From: Halostella limicola
Lineage (GTDB): Archaea > Halobacteriota > Halobacteria > Halobacteriales > Natronoarchaeaceae
Assembly (NCBI RefSeq): GCF_003675875.1
Contig: NZ_RCDI01000002.1
Span: 374,786 to 438,785, forward strand
Length of the DNA stretch: 64,000 nt
Direction of reading: 5' to 3'
This document shows positions 7,806 to 16,956 of this stretch, piece by piece; positions within the stretch are counted from its first letter, which is position 1; every line of letters begins with the position of its first letter. The notes below the pieces were generated by a model. It was not told where the DNA came from. It did no database searches and saw only the letters and a list, made by a program, of their open reading frames with translations. The translations under genes and the position numbers were made by a program.

Positions 7806-9239
7806 ATGTCGAGTGATACAGGCACTGCGAACGGAGGCAACGCCATCGAACGCGCCGGGCGGCGACTCGCGGACGTCGTCGAGCGGTGGATGCCGAGCCC
7901 GTTCCTGTTCGCGATCATCCTCACGTACGTGGTGTTCGGCGTCGGCGTCGCGGTGGAGAACGTCGGCCCGTTCGAGATGGTGGAGTTCTGGGTGGACGGG
8001 TTCTGGGCGTTCCTCACGTTCGCGATGCAGATGGTGCTCATCCTGATGACCGGGTTCGTGATCGCCTATCACCCGCGGGTGAACGACGCGCTGCAGGGGC
8101 TGGCGTCGATACCGAACGACGGCAAGCAGGCCGTCGTCCTCGTCGGCGTCTTCTCGATGGTGATGGGGTGGGTCCACTGGGGACTGAGCCTCATCGTCGG
8201 CGCCATCTTCGCCCGCGAGATGGGCAAGGCCGCCCACGAGCGCGGGATCGACGTCCACTACCCCCTGCTCTGTGTCGCGGGGTACATGGGCCTCGGGCTG
8301 ACGTGGCACTGGGGGCTGTCCGGGTCCGCGCCGCTGCTGCTCAACACGCCGGGCAACGAGTTCATCCAGCAGGAGATAATCACCGACGTCGTCCCCACGA
8401 GCCAGACGATCTTCAGCGCGTACGCGCTGACCCTGACCGCGCTGTCGACTCTGTTCGCCGCGGCCGTGCTCTATCTCCTCGCGCCCGCGCCGGAGCGCAG
8501 CGACGGGATCACCGAGTACGTCCCCGAGGACGAACTGTTCGGAACGGCGACCGACGGCGGCGAGGCGACAGAGAGCGAGCGCGCGCCCGCGGACGGCGAC
8601 GGCGGGCCGGTGCCCGCCGAACGGATCGACAACAGCCGCCTCCTCGGCGGCCTCATCGCGCTCACCGGCGTCGCCATGGTCGCCTATACGCTCGCGACGC
8701 AGGGATTGGACGGGTGGAACCTGAACGTGGTCAACTTCGCGTTCCTGTTCTCCGGGCTCCTGATCTACCAGCGCCCCGCGCTGTACCGCGAGCGCTTCGG
8801 CGAGGCCGCGGAGGCCGCCGCCGGCATCATCCTCCTCTTTCCCTTCTTCGCCGGCATCCAGGGGATGATGAACGCCTCGGGCCTCTCCCAGACCATCGCG
8901 GACGGGCTGTTCGCGGTGTCGACGACGGAGACGTTCCCCGTGATCGCCTGGCTCACCGGCGCGGTCGTGAACCTGTTCGTCCCCTCCGGCGGCGGCGAAT
9001 GGATCGTCATCGGGCCGTCCGTGGTCGAGGCGGCCCAGGACCTCGGCATCCCGATCGGGCACGCGACCATGGCCTACGCGGTCGGCGACGCCCACACGAA
9101 CCTGTTCAACCCGTTCTGGGCGATCCCCCTGCTCGCCATCACCGGGATCAAGGCCCGCGAGATGTTCGGCTACGCCATCGCGATGCTGCTCGCGCTGATC
9201 CCATTCCTCGCGGTCGTACTGTTCCTCCTGCCCTACTGA
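7806..9239 (+). CDS. Short-chain fatty acid transporter, AtoE family
   Basis: A 477-residue integral membrane carrier resembling AtoE, the short-chain fatty acid (acetoacetate/butyrate) transporter of the ato operon. Recognisable blocks are the N-terminal ERWMPSPFLFAIILT, the conserved GWVHWGLSLIVGA region, LTWHWGLSGSAPLLL, and the late FVPSGGGEWIVIGPSV and GDAHTNLFNPFW motifs. A hydrophilic acidic insertion near residues 225-275 is probably a cytoplasmic loop. Together with the ligase and dehydrogenase 5 kb upstream it suggests use of short-chain acids. Its ATG is placed for leaderless translation from the shared TATA box. Confidence 0.88.
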   Translation: MSSDTGTANGGNAIERAGRRLADVVERWMPSPFLFAIILTYVVFGVGVAVENVGPFEMVEFWVDGFWAFLTFAMQMVLILMTGFVIAYHPRVNDALQGLASIPNDGKQAVVLVGVFSMVMGWVHWGLSLIVGAIFAREMGKAAHERGIDVHYPLLCVAGYMGLGLTWHWGLSGSAPLLLNTPGNEFIQQEIITDVVPTSQTIFSAYALTLTALSTLFAAAVLYLLAPAPERSDGITEYVPEDELFGTATDGGEATESERAPADGDGGPVPAERIDNSRLLGGLIALTGVAMVAYTLATQGLDGWNLNVVNFAFLFSGLLIYQRPALYRERFGEAAEAAAGIILLFPFFAGIQGMMNASGLSQTIADGLFAVSTTETFPVIAWLTGAVVNLFVPSGGGEWIVIGPSVVEAAQDLGIPIGHATMAYAVGDAHTNLFNPFWAIPLLAITGIKAREMFGYAIAMLLALIPFLAVVLFLLPY

Positions 9240-9240
9240 T

Positions 9241-9341
9241 CGGCCGCCTGTAGTAGAAATTGAAACTATTCACACATCGACCGGCACGCTGGGTGCGGAT
9301 CGAGTGTGTCATCGCGTTCAATTTCTACTATACCGCGGCCG
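9241..9341. repeat. 101-bp imperfect palindrome between convergent genes
   Basis: The core is a perfect 14-bp inverted repeat: TAGTAGAAATTGAA at 9251-9264 and its complement at 9317-9330. Outside it, CGGCCGC at 9241-9247 pairs with GCGGCCG at 9335-9341. Inside it, CACAC at 9271 pairs with GTGTG at 9304, TCGA at 9277 with TCGA at 9300, and CCGGCAC with GTGCGG near the tip. The right arm includes the last codons and TGA stop of the minus-strand gene. No flanking target duplication is evident. It could be a MITE-like or PATE-like relic, or a bidirectional 3'-end hairpin. Confidence 0.75.
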
Positions 9342-10058
9342 CGCCTCGTCGGCGGGGATCGAGCGCACGCCCGCCGTTTCGCCCGCCGCGTCCGACTCGA
9401 CCGCGAGCGTCGCGTCCGCCCTCGTCCCGGCCGGCGCGTCGAGCGCGACCGCACCGCCGGCGACCAGCGGCGCGAGGACGCCCGCGACCACGGTGCCGGG
9501 GTGCGTGAGCGACGCGCGAACGGCGACGCTGTCCTCGGCGGTCAGGTCGTACTCCTCGACGACACGCTCTGCTGCGTCGACCAGTTCGCGGTGGGAGTAG
9601 GTCGCGTCGGCCGTCGCGAGCGCCGGCGTCGCCGGGTCGCGCTCGACCGACGGGAACGAGGGGTTCTCGCTCCAGACGTCCCGGCCGAAGTGCGCCACGG
9701 CCGGGTCCTCCGGTTCCGCGCCGTACCCGACGCGGCTGGTACCGGGCGGAACGTCGGCCGCGTCGGCCGCCGCGGCGGGCAGTACCAGCGCCTCCACCTC
9801 GGCCGGGTCGACCTCGCCGAACCGGGTCGCGCCGCCCAGTAGCGCCGTCCCGAACAGCGTCAGCAGGGGCTGCGTGGTGCGGTCGTCGGCGACGCCGACG
9901 ACGACGCCCTCGCGGACGCCCTGGTGTCGCAGGAAGTTCCCGGTCTTCCAGGCGGTCGTACAGAAGCGGTGGTAGTCGTAGGTCGGCCCGTCCGCGACGG
10001 TCAGCGCGGTGGCGTCGCTGCGGCGCTCGCGGGCCACGAGGTCGTCGAGGGTCTCCAT
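9318..10058 (-). CDS. Incomplete AMP-ligase-like protein
   Basis: A 246-residue protein that resembles pieces of adenylate-forming ligases. It has an opening like their N-terminal subdomain (ALTVADGPTYDYHRFCTTAWKTGNFLR) and a second acyl-CoA-synthetase-like stretch (ATADATYSHRELVDAAERVV). It lacks the SSGTTGxPKG P-loop, the hinge and the catalytic C-terminal lysine, so it cannot be a complete ligase. I recall similar short proteins in other haloarchaea, which argues against simple decay. Its last four codons and stop lie inside the palindromic element. Possible roles are regulatory or scaffold; none is shown by the sequence. Confidence 0.6.
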   Translation of the reverse strand: METLDDLVARERRSDATALTVADGPTYDYHRFCTTAWKTGNFLRHQGVREGVVVGVADDRTTQPLLTLFGTALLGGATRFGEVDPAEVEALVLPAAAADAADVPPGTSRVGYGAEPEDPAVAHFGRDVWSENPSFPSVERDPATPALATADATYSHRELVDAAERVVEEYDLTAEDSVAVRASLTHPGTVVAGVLAPLVAGGAVALDAPAGTRADATLAVESDAAGETAGVRSIPADEARPRYSRN

Positions 10059-10110
10059 ACACCCGGCTTCGGACGGCCCCGAAAAAAGCGCGCCGGGTCG
10101 TCGGCGGGGA

Positions 10111-10677
10111 TCAGGACGGTATCGGCCGCTCCGCGAGCGCGTCCGACCGCGTGATGCGCCGCCGGTCGAACACTTCCTCGAGCGTACGGACCCCGCTCGC
10201 TCCCATGTGGTCCGTATCGACCGTACAGACGAGTCGTCCGTCGGCGCGTTCTACCCTGTGGTGCAACACGTGGAAGAACCGGAACAGCGGGAGGAGGTCG
10301 CCGTCCGGAAGCAGCTCCGGGAGTTCGTCGATCGCTATCCACACGCCCGCGTCGTCGACCGCGTCGGTCCCGGGACCCGACGCTTCGGACGCGGTCCGGT
10401 CCTCACCCGAGCGGACCGCTTCGAGCGTCTCGTGTATCGCTACCCCCAGTTCGGACAGCGACCGCAGGTCGCCCGCCCCGTCGGTGGGGGAGACGACGCG
10501 CAACCCGGCGGCTCGTCCTTCGAACCACGACTCGACCGTCGATGCGGCTCCGTCGGGGGCGACGACGACCGCGGTCCCGGACCGCGATAGGGCGTCGAAC
10601 GCGAGTTCCGGCTGCCCGGTTTCCCGCGGTCCGGCGATGAGGACGCTCGTCGTCGACGACGCGTGAGATCCGTGCAT
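10111..10677 (-). CDS. RecA/KaiC-like protein with degenerate P-loop (DUF7504-like)
   Basis: A 188-residue protein of the kind common in haloarchaea near sensory genes. The Walker A position reads GPRETGQPEL, so the lysine and hydroxyl residue of GKT/S are replaced by Gln-Pro. The Walker B-like strand is GVWIAIDELPELL. It is unlikely to hydrolyse ATP. The ATG at 10677 is preferred over a GTG at 10698 because the protein begins naturally there. No operon partner is evident. The family name is from memory and needs a profile search. Confidence 0.6.
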   Translation of the reverse strand: MHGSHASSTTSVLIAGPRETGQPELAFDALSRSGTAVVVAPDGAASTVESWFEGRAAGLRVVSPTDGAGDLRSLSELGVAIHETLEAVRSGEDRTASEASGPGTDAVDDAGVWIAIDELPELLPDGDLLPLFRFFHVLHHRVERADGRLVCTVDTDHMGASGVRTLEEVFDRRRITRSDALAERPIPS

Positions 10678-10784
10678 TGTGACACCCGGCGTGACCACGT
10701 TTCGATCGACTTACCCTTTGTTACACGCCTCCTAACGGGAGACAGCGGCCGCGAAACCGGGGATATCGGCTCGGCCGAAACCGG

Positions 10785-11948
10785 TCAGAAGGTGCTCTTT
10801 ATCTTCTCGAAGAAGCCCTGTTCGACCTCGATCTCCTCGCCGCCGGCCTCCGCGAACGCCTCCAGAGCCTCGCGCTGTTCCTCGTTGAGGCTCTCGGGGG
10901 TGACGACCTGCACCGTGACGTAGAGGTCGCCGTGGCCGCGGCGGCGCAGCCGGGGCATCCCCTTGCCGTCGAGGCGGAACCGCTCGCCGCTCTGGGTGCC
11001 CTCGGGCACGTCCAGTTCGACCTCGCCGTCCATCGTCGGCACGGTGACCGTGTCGCCGAACGTCGCCTGCGGGAAGGAGATCGCCTGCCGGTAGTGGAGG
11101 TCGTCGCCGTCGCGCTCGAAGTCGGGGTGGTCCGCGACGGACACCTCGATGAGCAGGTCGCCGTTCGGGCCGCTGTTCTCGCCGGGGGCGCCCTCGCCCT
11201 CCATCCGGAGCGTCTGGCCGTCCTGGATGCCGGCCGGGATGTCGACCGACAGCGACGCCTCGCGGCGGACCTGCCCCTCGCCGCCGCACTCGCCGCAGGT
11301 CTCCTCGTACAGCTCGCCCTCGCCGGAGCAGCGCCGGCAGGTCTGGGTCTGCTGGACGCGCCCCAGCGGCGTCTGCTGGACCTGCGTCGTCTGCCCCCGC
11401 CCGTTACACTCGGGGCAGGTGCGCGAGTCGGTGCCCGGCGGGTGACCGTCGCCGCCGCACTCGTCGCAGCGCTCGGGCCGGCGGACGGTGACGGTCTTCT
11501 CCGCGCCCTCGTACACCTCTTCGAGGTCTAACTGGAGTCGCGTCCGCAGGTCGGACCCCTGCCGGGGGCGGTCGCCGCGCCCGCCGCGGCCGCCGGCGCC
11601 GCCGAAGAACTGCTCGAAGATGTCGCCCATGCCGCCACCGCCGCCGCCGAACGGGCCGCCGCCACCGCCGCCGAACGGGCCGCCCGCTCCGCCGGCGCCG
11701 CCGTCGAAGCCGCCGCGCTTCTCGGCCTGCTCGAAGCGCTCGTGGCCCATGCGGTCGTACGCCTGGCGCTTCTCCTCGTCCGTGAGAACCTCTTTCGCCT
11801 TCTTCGCCTTCTTGAACTTCTCCTCGGCGTTCGGGTCGTCGCTGACGTCCGGATGGTACTCGCTCGCCTTCTTGCGGTAGGCGTCCTTGATCTCGTCCTC
11901 CGACGCGTCCGGACTCACGCCGAGAACGTCGTAGAAATCCTCGCTCAT
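10785..11948 (-). CDS. dnaJ: Chaperone DnaJ (Hsp40)
   Basis: Type I Hsp40 co-chaperone that delivers clients to DnaK and stimulates its ATPase. The 387-residue protein has a J domain with HPD at residues 32-34, a Gly/Phe-rich linker near 80-115, four zinc-binding CxxCxGxG repeats (CDECGGDG, CPECNGRG, CRRCSGEG, CGECGGEG), and the C-terminal substrate-binding domains. It is separated from dnaK and grpE by two unrelated genes, but all three chaperone genes share one strand. Confidence 0.97.
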   Translation of the reverse strand: MSEDFYDVLGVSPDASEDEIKDAYRKKASEYHPDVSDDPNAEEKFKKAKKAKEVLTDEEKRQAYDRMGHERFEQAEKRGGFDGGAGGAGGPFGGGGGGPFGGGGGGMGDIFEQFFGGAGGRGGRGDRPRQGSDLRTRLQLDLEEVYEGAEKTVTVRRPERCDECGGDGHPPGTDSRTCPECNGRGQTTQVQQTPLGRVQQTQTCRRCSGEGELYEETCGECGGEGQVRREASLSVDIPAGIQDGQTLRMEGEGAPGENSGPNGDLLIEVSVADHPDFERDGDDLHYRQAISFPQATFGDTVTVPTMDGEVELDVPEGTQSGERFRLDGKGMPRLRRRGHGDLYVTVQVVTPESLNEEQREALEAFAEAGGEEIEVEQGFFEKIKSTF

Positions 11949-12143
11949 CAGTTGTGTCCGTTTACTCGGTTGAACTACTTGAAAAGCTTGGCTCGGCGCT
12001 CGGGGCGGCTTCGCCCGAAACCCGCCCGGTGCGGACGCAACGCCGGCGTCCGGACGCCGGCACCGTCCGAGCGTACGCTTTCGCGGTCGTCGGCGCAGCG
12101 GATCTCACGGATACCTTACAAAAACCCGTTTCAGGGAACGAAT

Positions 12144-13907
12144 ATGGTTCAAGTCAACGAGCAACAATCCATGGCGACCCAAGACGACAGGTACGAGCGC
12201 GTAACGACGCGGGCCGAACTCGAAGACGCGGGCCGAAAACTGACGACGCTCGGCGGTCAGCCGATCGCCCTGTTCCACCACGAGGGCGAGATCCGGGCGG
12301 TGAACAACCGCTGCCCGCACATGGGGTTCCCGCTGGCGAAGGGGACCGTCGAGGACGGCATCCTCACCTGCCACTGGCACCACGCGCGGTTCGAGCTCTC
12401 CTGCGGCGACACGTTCGACCCGTGGGCCGACGACGTACAGACTTACCCCGTCGAGGTGCGCGACGGCGACGTGTACGTCGACCCGCACCCCGAACAGGAC
12501 GAACCGCCGGTCGAGCACTGGTCGAACCGCCTCGAAGCGGGCCTACGCGACGACCTCCGGCTCGTCGTCGCGAAGTCGGTCATCGGCCTGCTCGGCGAGG
12601 GCGTCGACTACGCCGAACCGGTGCGGACCGGCCTGGAGTTCGGCACGGAGTACCGCGACGACGGCTGGGGACCCGGCCTCGTCGTCCTCGGCGCGATGAC
12701 GAACATCTACGACGACGTGCGTCCCGAAGACCGCCGCCGGGCGCTCTACCGCGGCCTGCTCGAAGTGGCCGACGACACGAGCGGCGAGCCGCCGCGGTTC
12801 GACCAGCCCGCCTTCTCCAACCCCGACCTCTCGAAGGAGCGCCTGAAGTCCTGGTTCCGCGACACCGTCGAGGTGCGCGACGACGACGGGGCCGAGCGCT
12901 GCCTGCGGACCGCCGTCCGGACGCTCGATCCGGAGGACGTCACGGAGATACTGTACGCCGCGGGCACCGACCACGTCTACCTCGACGCCGGCCACACGCT
13001 CGACTTCGTCAACAAGGCGTTGGAGACGCTGGACCACGTCGGCTGGGAGCACGCCGAGCAGGCGATCCCGACGCTCGTCCCGCGGTTCACGCAGGCCCGC
13101 CGGAGCGAGGAGCAGTCGGAGTGGCGACAGCCGATCGATCTGGGCGAACTGGTCTTCGAGTTCCACGACGACCTCCCCGACCTGCTCGATTCGCGCGACG
13201 CCGGCGGCTGGGAAGCGCCCGATGGGTTCGTCGACACCCTGCTCTCCGACGACCCCCACGAGGTCGTCGACGCCGTCCGCGAGGCCGTCGGGGACGGCGC
13301 GACCGCGGAGCAACTGGCCTCGCGGGTCACCTGCGCGGCCGCGCGGCGCGTGGTCCAGTTCCAGACCAGCAACGAGTTCAACGACTGGAACACCGTCCAT
13401 CACACGTTCAGTTACTGCAACGGCGTCCACGGTGGCGCACGGCGGGTCGACGCGCCCGCGCTCTACCGCGCCGCGCTCCACGGCGCGCTGAGCGTCTACC
13501 TCGACCGGTTCCTCAACACGCCGCCGGCCCGCATCCCTGACGGCGACCCCGACGCCGACCCGGACGCGATCCACGGAGAGCTTCTCGACGCGTTCGACGA
13601 GGAGGGGAACGTGAACGCGGCCGGCCGCCTCGTCGCCGACTACCTCGCCGCCGGCGGCGACCCCGCGGCGCTCAAGCAGACGCTCGCTCAGGGGCTGCTC
13701 CGCGAGGACGCCGGGTTCCACACGCTCCAGCACGTCGAGGCCGGGTTCCGGCAGTTCGACCTCGCCGACGACCCCGACGAGGCGAAGCTCTACCTGATGG
13801 CGCCGGCCCGCTACATGGCCGCGCACTTCCCCACACGGCGCTCGGCGGAGCAGACGTTCACCATCGCGGAGCGGCTGGACGAAGGAGAGCGGGTTCACGA
13901 ATCGTAG
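12144..13907 (+). CDS. Rieske [2Fe-2S] protein fused to a large unknown C-terminal domain
   Basis: The first ~110 residues are a soluble Rieske ferredoxin-type domain: CPHMGFPLAKG near 57 and CHWHHARFEL near 75 supply the two Cys and two His ligands. About 470 further residues form a mostly helical acidic region I cannot assign. It includes Cys/His-containing stretches such as NTVHHTFSYCNGVHGG and FHTLQHVEAGFRQFD. No signal peptide or membrane segment is present, so it is probably cytosolic. The ATG at 12144 follows an AT-rich ACAAAA box by about 24 nt; a second ATG at 12171 is possible. A redox enzyme with an unknown C-terminal active site is plausible. Confidence 0.75.
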   Translation: MVQVNEQQSMATQDDRYERVTTRAELEDAGRKLTTLGGQPIALFHHEGEIRAVNNRCPHMGFPLAKGTVEDGILTCHWHHARFELSCGDTFDPWADDVQTYPVEVRDGDVYVDPHPEQDEPPVEHWSNRLEAGLRDDLRLVVAKSVIGLLGEGVDYAEPVRTGLEFGTEYRDDGWGPGLVVLGAMTNIYDDVRPEDRRRALYRGLLEVADDTSGEPPRFDQPAFSNPDLSKERLKSWFRDTVEVRDDDGAERCLRTAVRTLDPEDVTEILYAAGTDHVYLDAGHTLDFVNKALETLDHVGWEHAEQAIPTLVPRFTQARRSEEQSEWRQPIDLGELVFEFHDDLPDLLDSRDAGGWEAPDGFVDTLLSDDPHEVVDAVREAVGDGATAEQLASRVTCAAARRVVQFQTSNEFNDWNTVHHTFSYCNGVHGGARRVDAPALYRAALHGALSVYLDRFLNTPPARIPDGDPDADPDAIHGELLDAFDEEGNVNAAGRLVADYLAAGGDPAALKQTLAQGLLREDAGFHTLQHVEAGFRQFDLADDPDEAKLYLMAPARYMAAHFPTRRSAEQTFTIAERLDEGERVHES

Positions 13908-13960
13908 CCCCCGGTCGCCGGACGGAGATCTCCGCCGTCTGTTTTCGACGCTCGGCGTCG

Positions 13961-14638
13961 CTACCCGGCCATCTCCCGGAGCTCCGCGCTCAGCGTCTCG
14001 ATGGCCGCCTCGACCTCCTCGTCGGAGGCGTCCTCGTCCTCGATGACGGCCTCGACATCGTCGACCTCGCGCTCGACGCGCTCGCGGAGGTCGGGGTCCT
14101 CGCCCGCCTCGTCGCCGAGGCGCTCGCCGCAGTGCGGGCAGCGGTCGTAGCGCAGTTCGGTGCTCGCCTCGTGGACGTCCTCCATCGCCCGCTGGACACG
14201 GTTCTCGGCGTCGACCTCCGCGTCGCGGGAGAGCGTAGTCCCCTCGACCTCGATCAGGAAGCGGGCCGTCTCGGTCGCCTCGTACATGACGTCGTCGAAC
14301 TCGTCGGCCGTGAGGAAGTCGGCGTACGCGCCGTAGAGGAAGGTCGCGCCCGCCTGGCGCACCTTCTCCTCGAACGACGCTCGCGCCTGGTAGACGGCCT
14401 GACGCGTGTACGCGTCGTCCATGAACGGGACGAGGTCGGGGAGGTTCTCGCCGATCTCGGTCATCTCGACCCCCGTTCCGGTCCGGAAGTCCGCGCAGAG
14501 ACGCGCCACGGCCCACTCGCGGGCGGTGAAGTCGACGCGGTCCTTGAGAAACTCGTTGACGCGGTCGTAGTCGGCCCCGTCGAGGCGGTCGAAGCGGTCG
14601 TACTCGGCAGTGTCGACAGTTTGCGTATCTTCGGGCAT
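13961..14638 (-). CDS. Conserved haloarchaeal protein with a CPHCG zinc motif (DUF5806-like)
   Basis: A 225-residue acidic protein. The N-terminal two-thirds is rich in aromatic and helical segments (YDRVNEFLKDRVDFTAREW). One CPHCGERLG half-knuckle sits near residue 170, and the tail is a charged coiled coil of about 50 residues. The single CxxC could bind zinc as a dimer. I chose the ATG at 14638 because the upstream in-frame extension is arginine-rich intergenic sequence. The coiled-coil tail resembles the DnaK C-terminal segment in composition. Function unknown. Confidence 0.65.
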   Translation of the reverse strand: MPEDTQTVDTAEYDRFDRLDGADYDRVNEFLKDRVDFTAREWAVARLCADFRTGTGVEMTEIGENLPDLVPFMDDAYTRQAVYQARASFEEKVRQAGATFLYGAYADFLTADEFDDVMYEATETARFLIEVEGTTLSRDAEVDAENRVQRAMEDVHEASTELRYDRCPHCGERLGDEAGEDPDLRERVEREVDDVEAVIEDEDASDEEVEAAIETLSAELREMAG

Positions 14639-14846
14639 GGTGGTTTCGTGCGGTTGCCCGCACACGCGCAAGGGCCTGAACGCGGATAACGCTTGCTACC
14701 GGCGCGTACGGCGTTGATACCGGCGGTTATGGGGTTTCACACCTACCGAAAAAAGGCCGCAGAACGGGGTCGAAAACGGCAGTCGGTCCGCCTGTCCTCA
14801 GCCGTCGAGGCGAGTATTCAGGCGTTCAGTCCTCGTTTCCGTCAAC

Positions 14847-14909
14847 CTCAGAAAGCCCGCTGGCGCTCACTTTCTGAGACACCGAGAGACTCGCTTCGCT
14901 CGTCTCTCG
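14847..14909 (-). terminator. Two tandem hairpins downstream of dnaK
   Basis: CTCAGAAAG at 14847-14855 pairs perfectly with CTTTCTGAG at 14870-14878. CGAGAGAC at 14883-14890 pairs with GTCTCTCG at 14902-14909. Both lie within 90 bp of the dnaK stop. There is no long T run, so termination is only suggested; an RNA-stability or processing role is equally possible. The rest of the gap 14639-14846 shows nothing I can identify. Confidence 0.35.
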
Positions 14910-14933
14910 AGCCGAAGAGGACGACTCCTCGCG

Positions 14934-16835
14934 TTACTCGTCGTCGTTTTCGTCAACGTCCTCGAAGTCGGCGTCGACGAACTCCTCGTCGGAGCCCGCG
15001 GCGCCGCCGGGGCCGCCGGCGGGACCGCCGGCCGGGCCGCCGCCCATGCCGCCCGCGCCGCCAGCACCGGCACCGCCGGCGCCGGCCTGGGCCTGCTGCT
15101 GGTACATCTGCTTGCCGATCTCCTGGAGTTCGTTGCTCAGGGCCTCGGTGGCCTCTTCGAGTTCCTCCTTGGAGGCGTCCTCGTCGGCGAGGACGTCCTG
15201 CACGTTGTCGATCTCGGCCTCGATGGCCTCCTGAAGGTCGGCGTCGACCTCGTCCTCGTTCTCCTCGAGGAGGTCCTCGGCGCGCTGGACCGCGGCCTCT
15301 GCCTCGTTGCGGGCCTCGATGCGCTCGCGGCGGCGCTGGTCCTCCTCGGCGTGCTCCTCGGCCTCCTCCTGCATCTGTTCGATCTCCTCGTCGGAGAGGC
15401 CGGCGCCGCCCTCGATGGTGATCTCCTCGCTCTCGCCGGAGCCTTTGTCTTCGGCGGAGACGTTGACGATGCCGTTCTCGTCGATGGAGAACGTCACCTC
15501 GATCTGGGGCGTTCCGGCGGGGGCCGGCGGGATGCCGGTCAGGTGGAACTCGCCGAGCAGTTCGTTCTCCTCGGCGATCTCGCGCTCGCCCTGGAAGACG
15601 CGGACCTGCACGGAGGTCTGGTTGTCGGCGGCGGTGGTGAAGATCTTCGACTCCTCGGTCGGGATCGTCGTGTTCTTCTCGATGAGGCGCTCGAAGATGC
15701 CGCCCTTCACCTCGATACCGAGCGAGAGCGGGGTGACGTCGAGGAGGACGATGTCGTCGACCTCGCCGCCGAGCACGCCGCCCTGAATGGCCGCGCCGAG
15801 CGCGACGGCCTCGTCGGGGTTGACGTTCTTCTTCGGCTCCTGACCGGTGAGCTCCTCGACCTTCTCCTCGACCTGCGGCATCCGGGTCGACCCGCCGACG
15901 AGCAGCACCTCGTCGATGTCGTCCTTGTCGTAGCCCGCGTCGTCGAGGGCCTGTTCGGTCGGCTCGACGGTGCGGTCGATGAGGTCGGCGGTGAGCGACT
16001 CGAACTTCGCGCGGGTGAGGCTCTTCTCCAGGTGGATGGGGCCGTCGTCGGTCGCCGTGATGAAGGGCAGGTTGATCTCCGTCTCCTTCCGGGAGGAGAG
16101 TTCGATCTTCGCCTCCTCAGCGGCGTCTTTCAGGCGCTGGAGGGCCTGTCGGTCCTCGCGGAGGTCGATGCCGTGGTCGTCCTCGAACTCGTCGGCGAGC
16201 CAGTCGATGATCGCTCCGTCCCAGTCGTCGCCGCCGAGGTCGTTGTCGCCGTTGGTGGCGACGACTTCGTAGACGCCGCCGCCGAGATCGAGAATAGAGA
16301 CGTCGAAGGTGCCCCCGCCGAGGTCGTACACGAGGACGGTCTGGTCGGACTCGTCGTCGAGGCCGTACGCCATCGAGGCCGCGGTCGGTTCGTTGACGAT
16401 GCGCTCGACCTCGAAGCCGGCGATCTCGCCGGCGTCCTTGGTCGCCTGGCGCTGGCGGTCGTTGAAGTACGCCGGCACCGTGATGACGGCCTTCTCGACC
16501 TCGTCCCCGAGGTACTCCTCGGCGTCGTGTTTGATCTTCTGGAGGATCATCGCCGAGATCTGCTCGGGCGTGTACTCCTCGTCGTCGATCTCGACGGTGT
16601 AGTCCTCGTCGCCCATGTGGCGCTTGATCGACTGGATCGTGCGCTCGGGGTTCTGCACCGCCTGGTTCTTGGCGGGTTTGCCGACCAGTCGCTCGCCGTC
16701 CGAGAACGAGACGACGGAGGGAGTCGTACGCTCGCCCTCGCTGTTGACGATGATCTCCGGGTCACCGCCTTCCATGACCGCGAACGCACTGTTCGTCGTT
16801 CCGAGGTCTATTCCGAGAATTTTGTTGCTCGCCAT
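14934..16835 (-). CDS. dnaK: Chaperone DnaK (Hsp70)
   Basis: ATP-dependent chaperone that binds unfolded polypeptides with DnaJ and GrpE. The 633-residue protein starts with the Hsp70 phosphate-1 motif [12 protein letters not shown]. It has [17 protein letters not shown], the phosphate-2 motif [11 protein letters not shown] and [10 protein letters not shown], then the interdomain linker [15 protein letters not shown]. The lid is highly charged, and the tail is Gly/Ala/Pro-rich followed by an acidic end. A TATA box at 16863-16868 gives a leaderless start. Haloarchaeal dnaK was acquired from bacteria early in the lineage. Confidence 0.98.
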   Translation of the reverse strand: MASNKILGIDLGTTNSAFAVMEGGDPEIIVNSEGERTTPSVVSFSDGERLVGKPAKNQAVQNPERTIQSIKRHMGDEDYTVEIDDEEYTPEQISAMILQKIKHDAEEYLGDEVEKAVITVPAYFNDRQRQATKDAGEIAGFEVERIVNEPTAASMAYGLDDESDQTVLVYDLGGGTFDVSILDLGGGVYEVVATNGDNDLGGDDWDGAIIDWLADEFEDDHGIDLREDRQALQRLKDAAEEAKIELSSRKETEINLPFITATDDGPIHLEKSLTRAKFESLTADLIDRTVEPTEQALDDAGYDKDDIDEVLLVGGSTRMPQVEEKVEELTGQEPKKNVNPDEAVALGAAIQGGVLGGEVDDIVLLDVTPLSLGIEVKGGIFERLIEKNTTIPTEESKIFTTAADNQTSVQVRVFQGEREIAEENELLGEFHLTGIPPAPAGTPQIEVTFSIDENGIVNVSAEDKGSGESEEITIEGGAGLSDEEIEQMQEEAEEHAEEDQRRRERIEARNEAEAAVQRAEDLLEENEDEVDADLQEAIEAEIDNVQDVLADEDASKEELEEATEALSNELQEIGKQMYQQQAQAGAGGAGAGGAGGMGGGPAGGPAGGPGGAAGSDEEFVDADFEDVDENDDE

Positions 16836-16862
16836 CTTGAAGGGTACTTGCTCGCTCGTTGG

Positions 16863-16868
16863 TTTAAG
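16863..16868 (-). promoter_or_regulatory. dnaK TATA box
   Basis: The minus strand reads CTTAAA, centred about 30 nt before the dnaK ATG. The 121-bp gap after grpE therefore contains a separate dnaK promoter, and dnaK need not depend on read-through from grpE. Confidence 0.5.
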
Positions 16869-16956
16869 CCTTGCTACACGAACTAACTCGCCCGAATAAA
16901 ACTACACGACGGGGCGCGAATTAAAGAACTCGCTGCCCGGCCGCGGCGGGCCGAAC

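Noticed and set aside
12543-14663. 706-residue antisense frame spanning the Rieske gene and the next gene
   Set aside because: It crosses two real genes and a strand-switch region, shows no motif, and its composition matches GC-shadow translation.
14881-14933. Repeated TCGCTTCGCTCG-type stretches as a CRISPR or tandem-repeat locus
   Set aside because: Such short GC motifs are common in haloarchaeal intergenic hairpins; there are no regularly spaced units.
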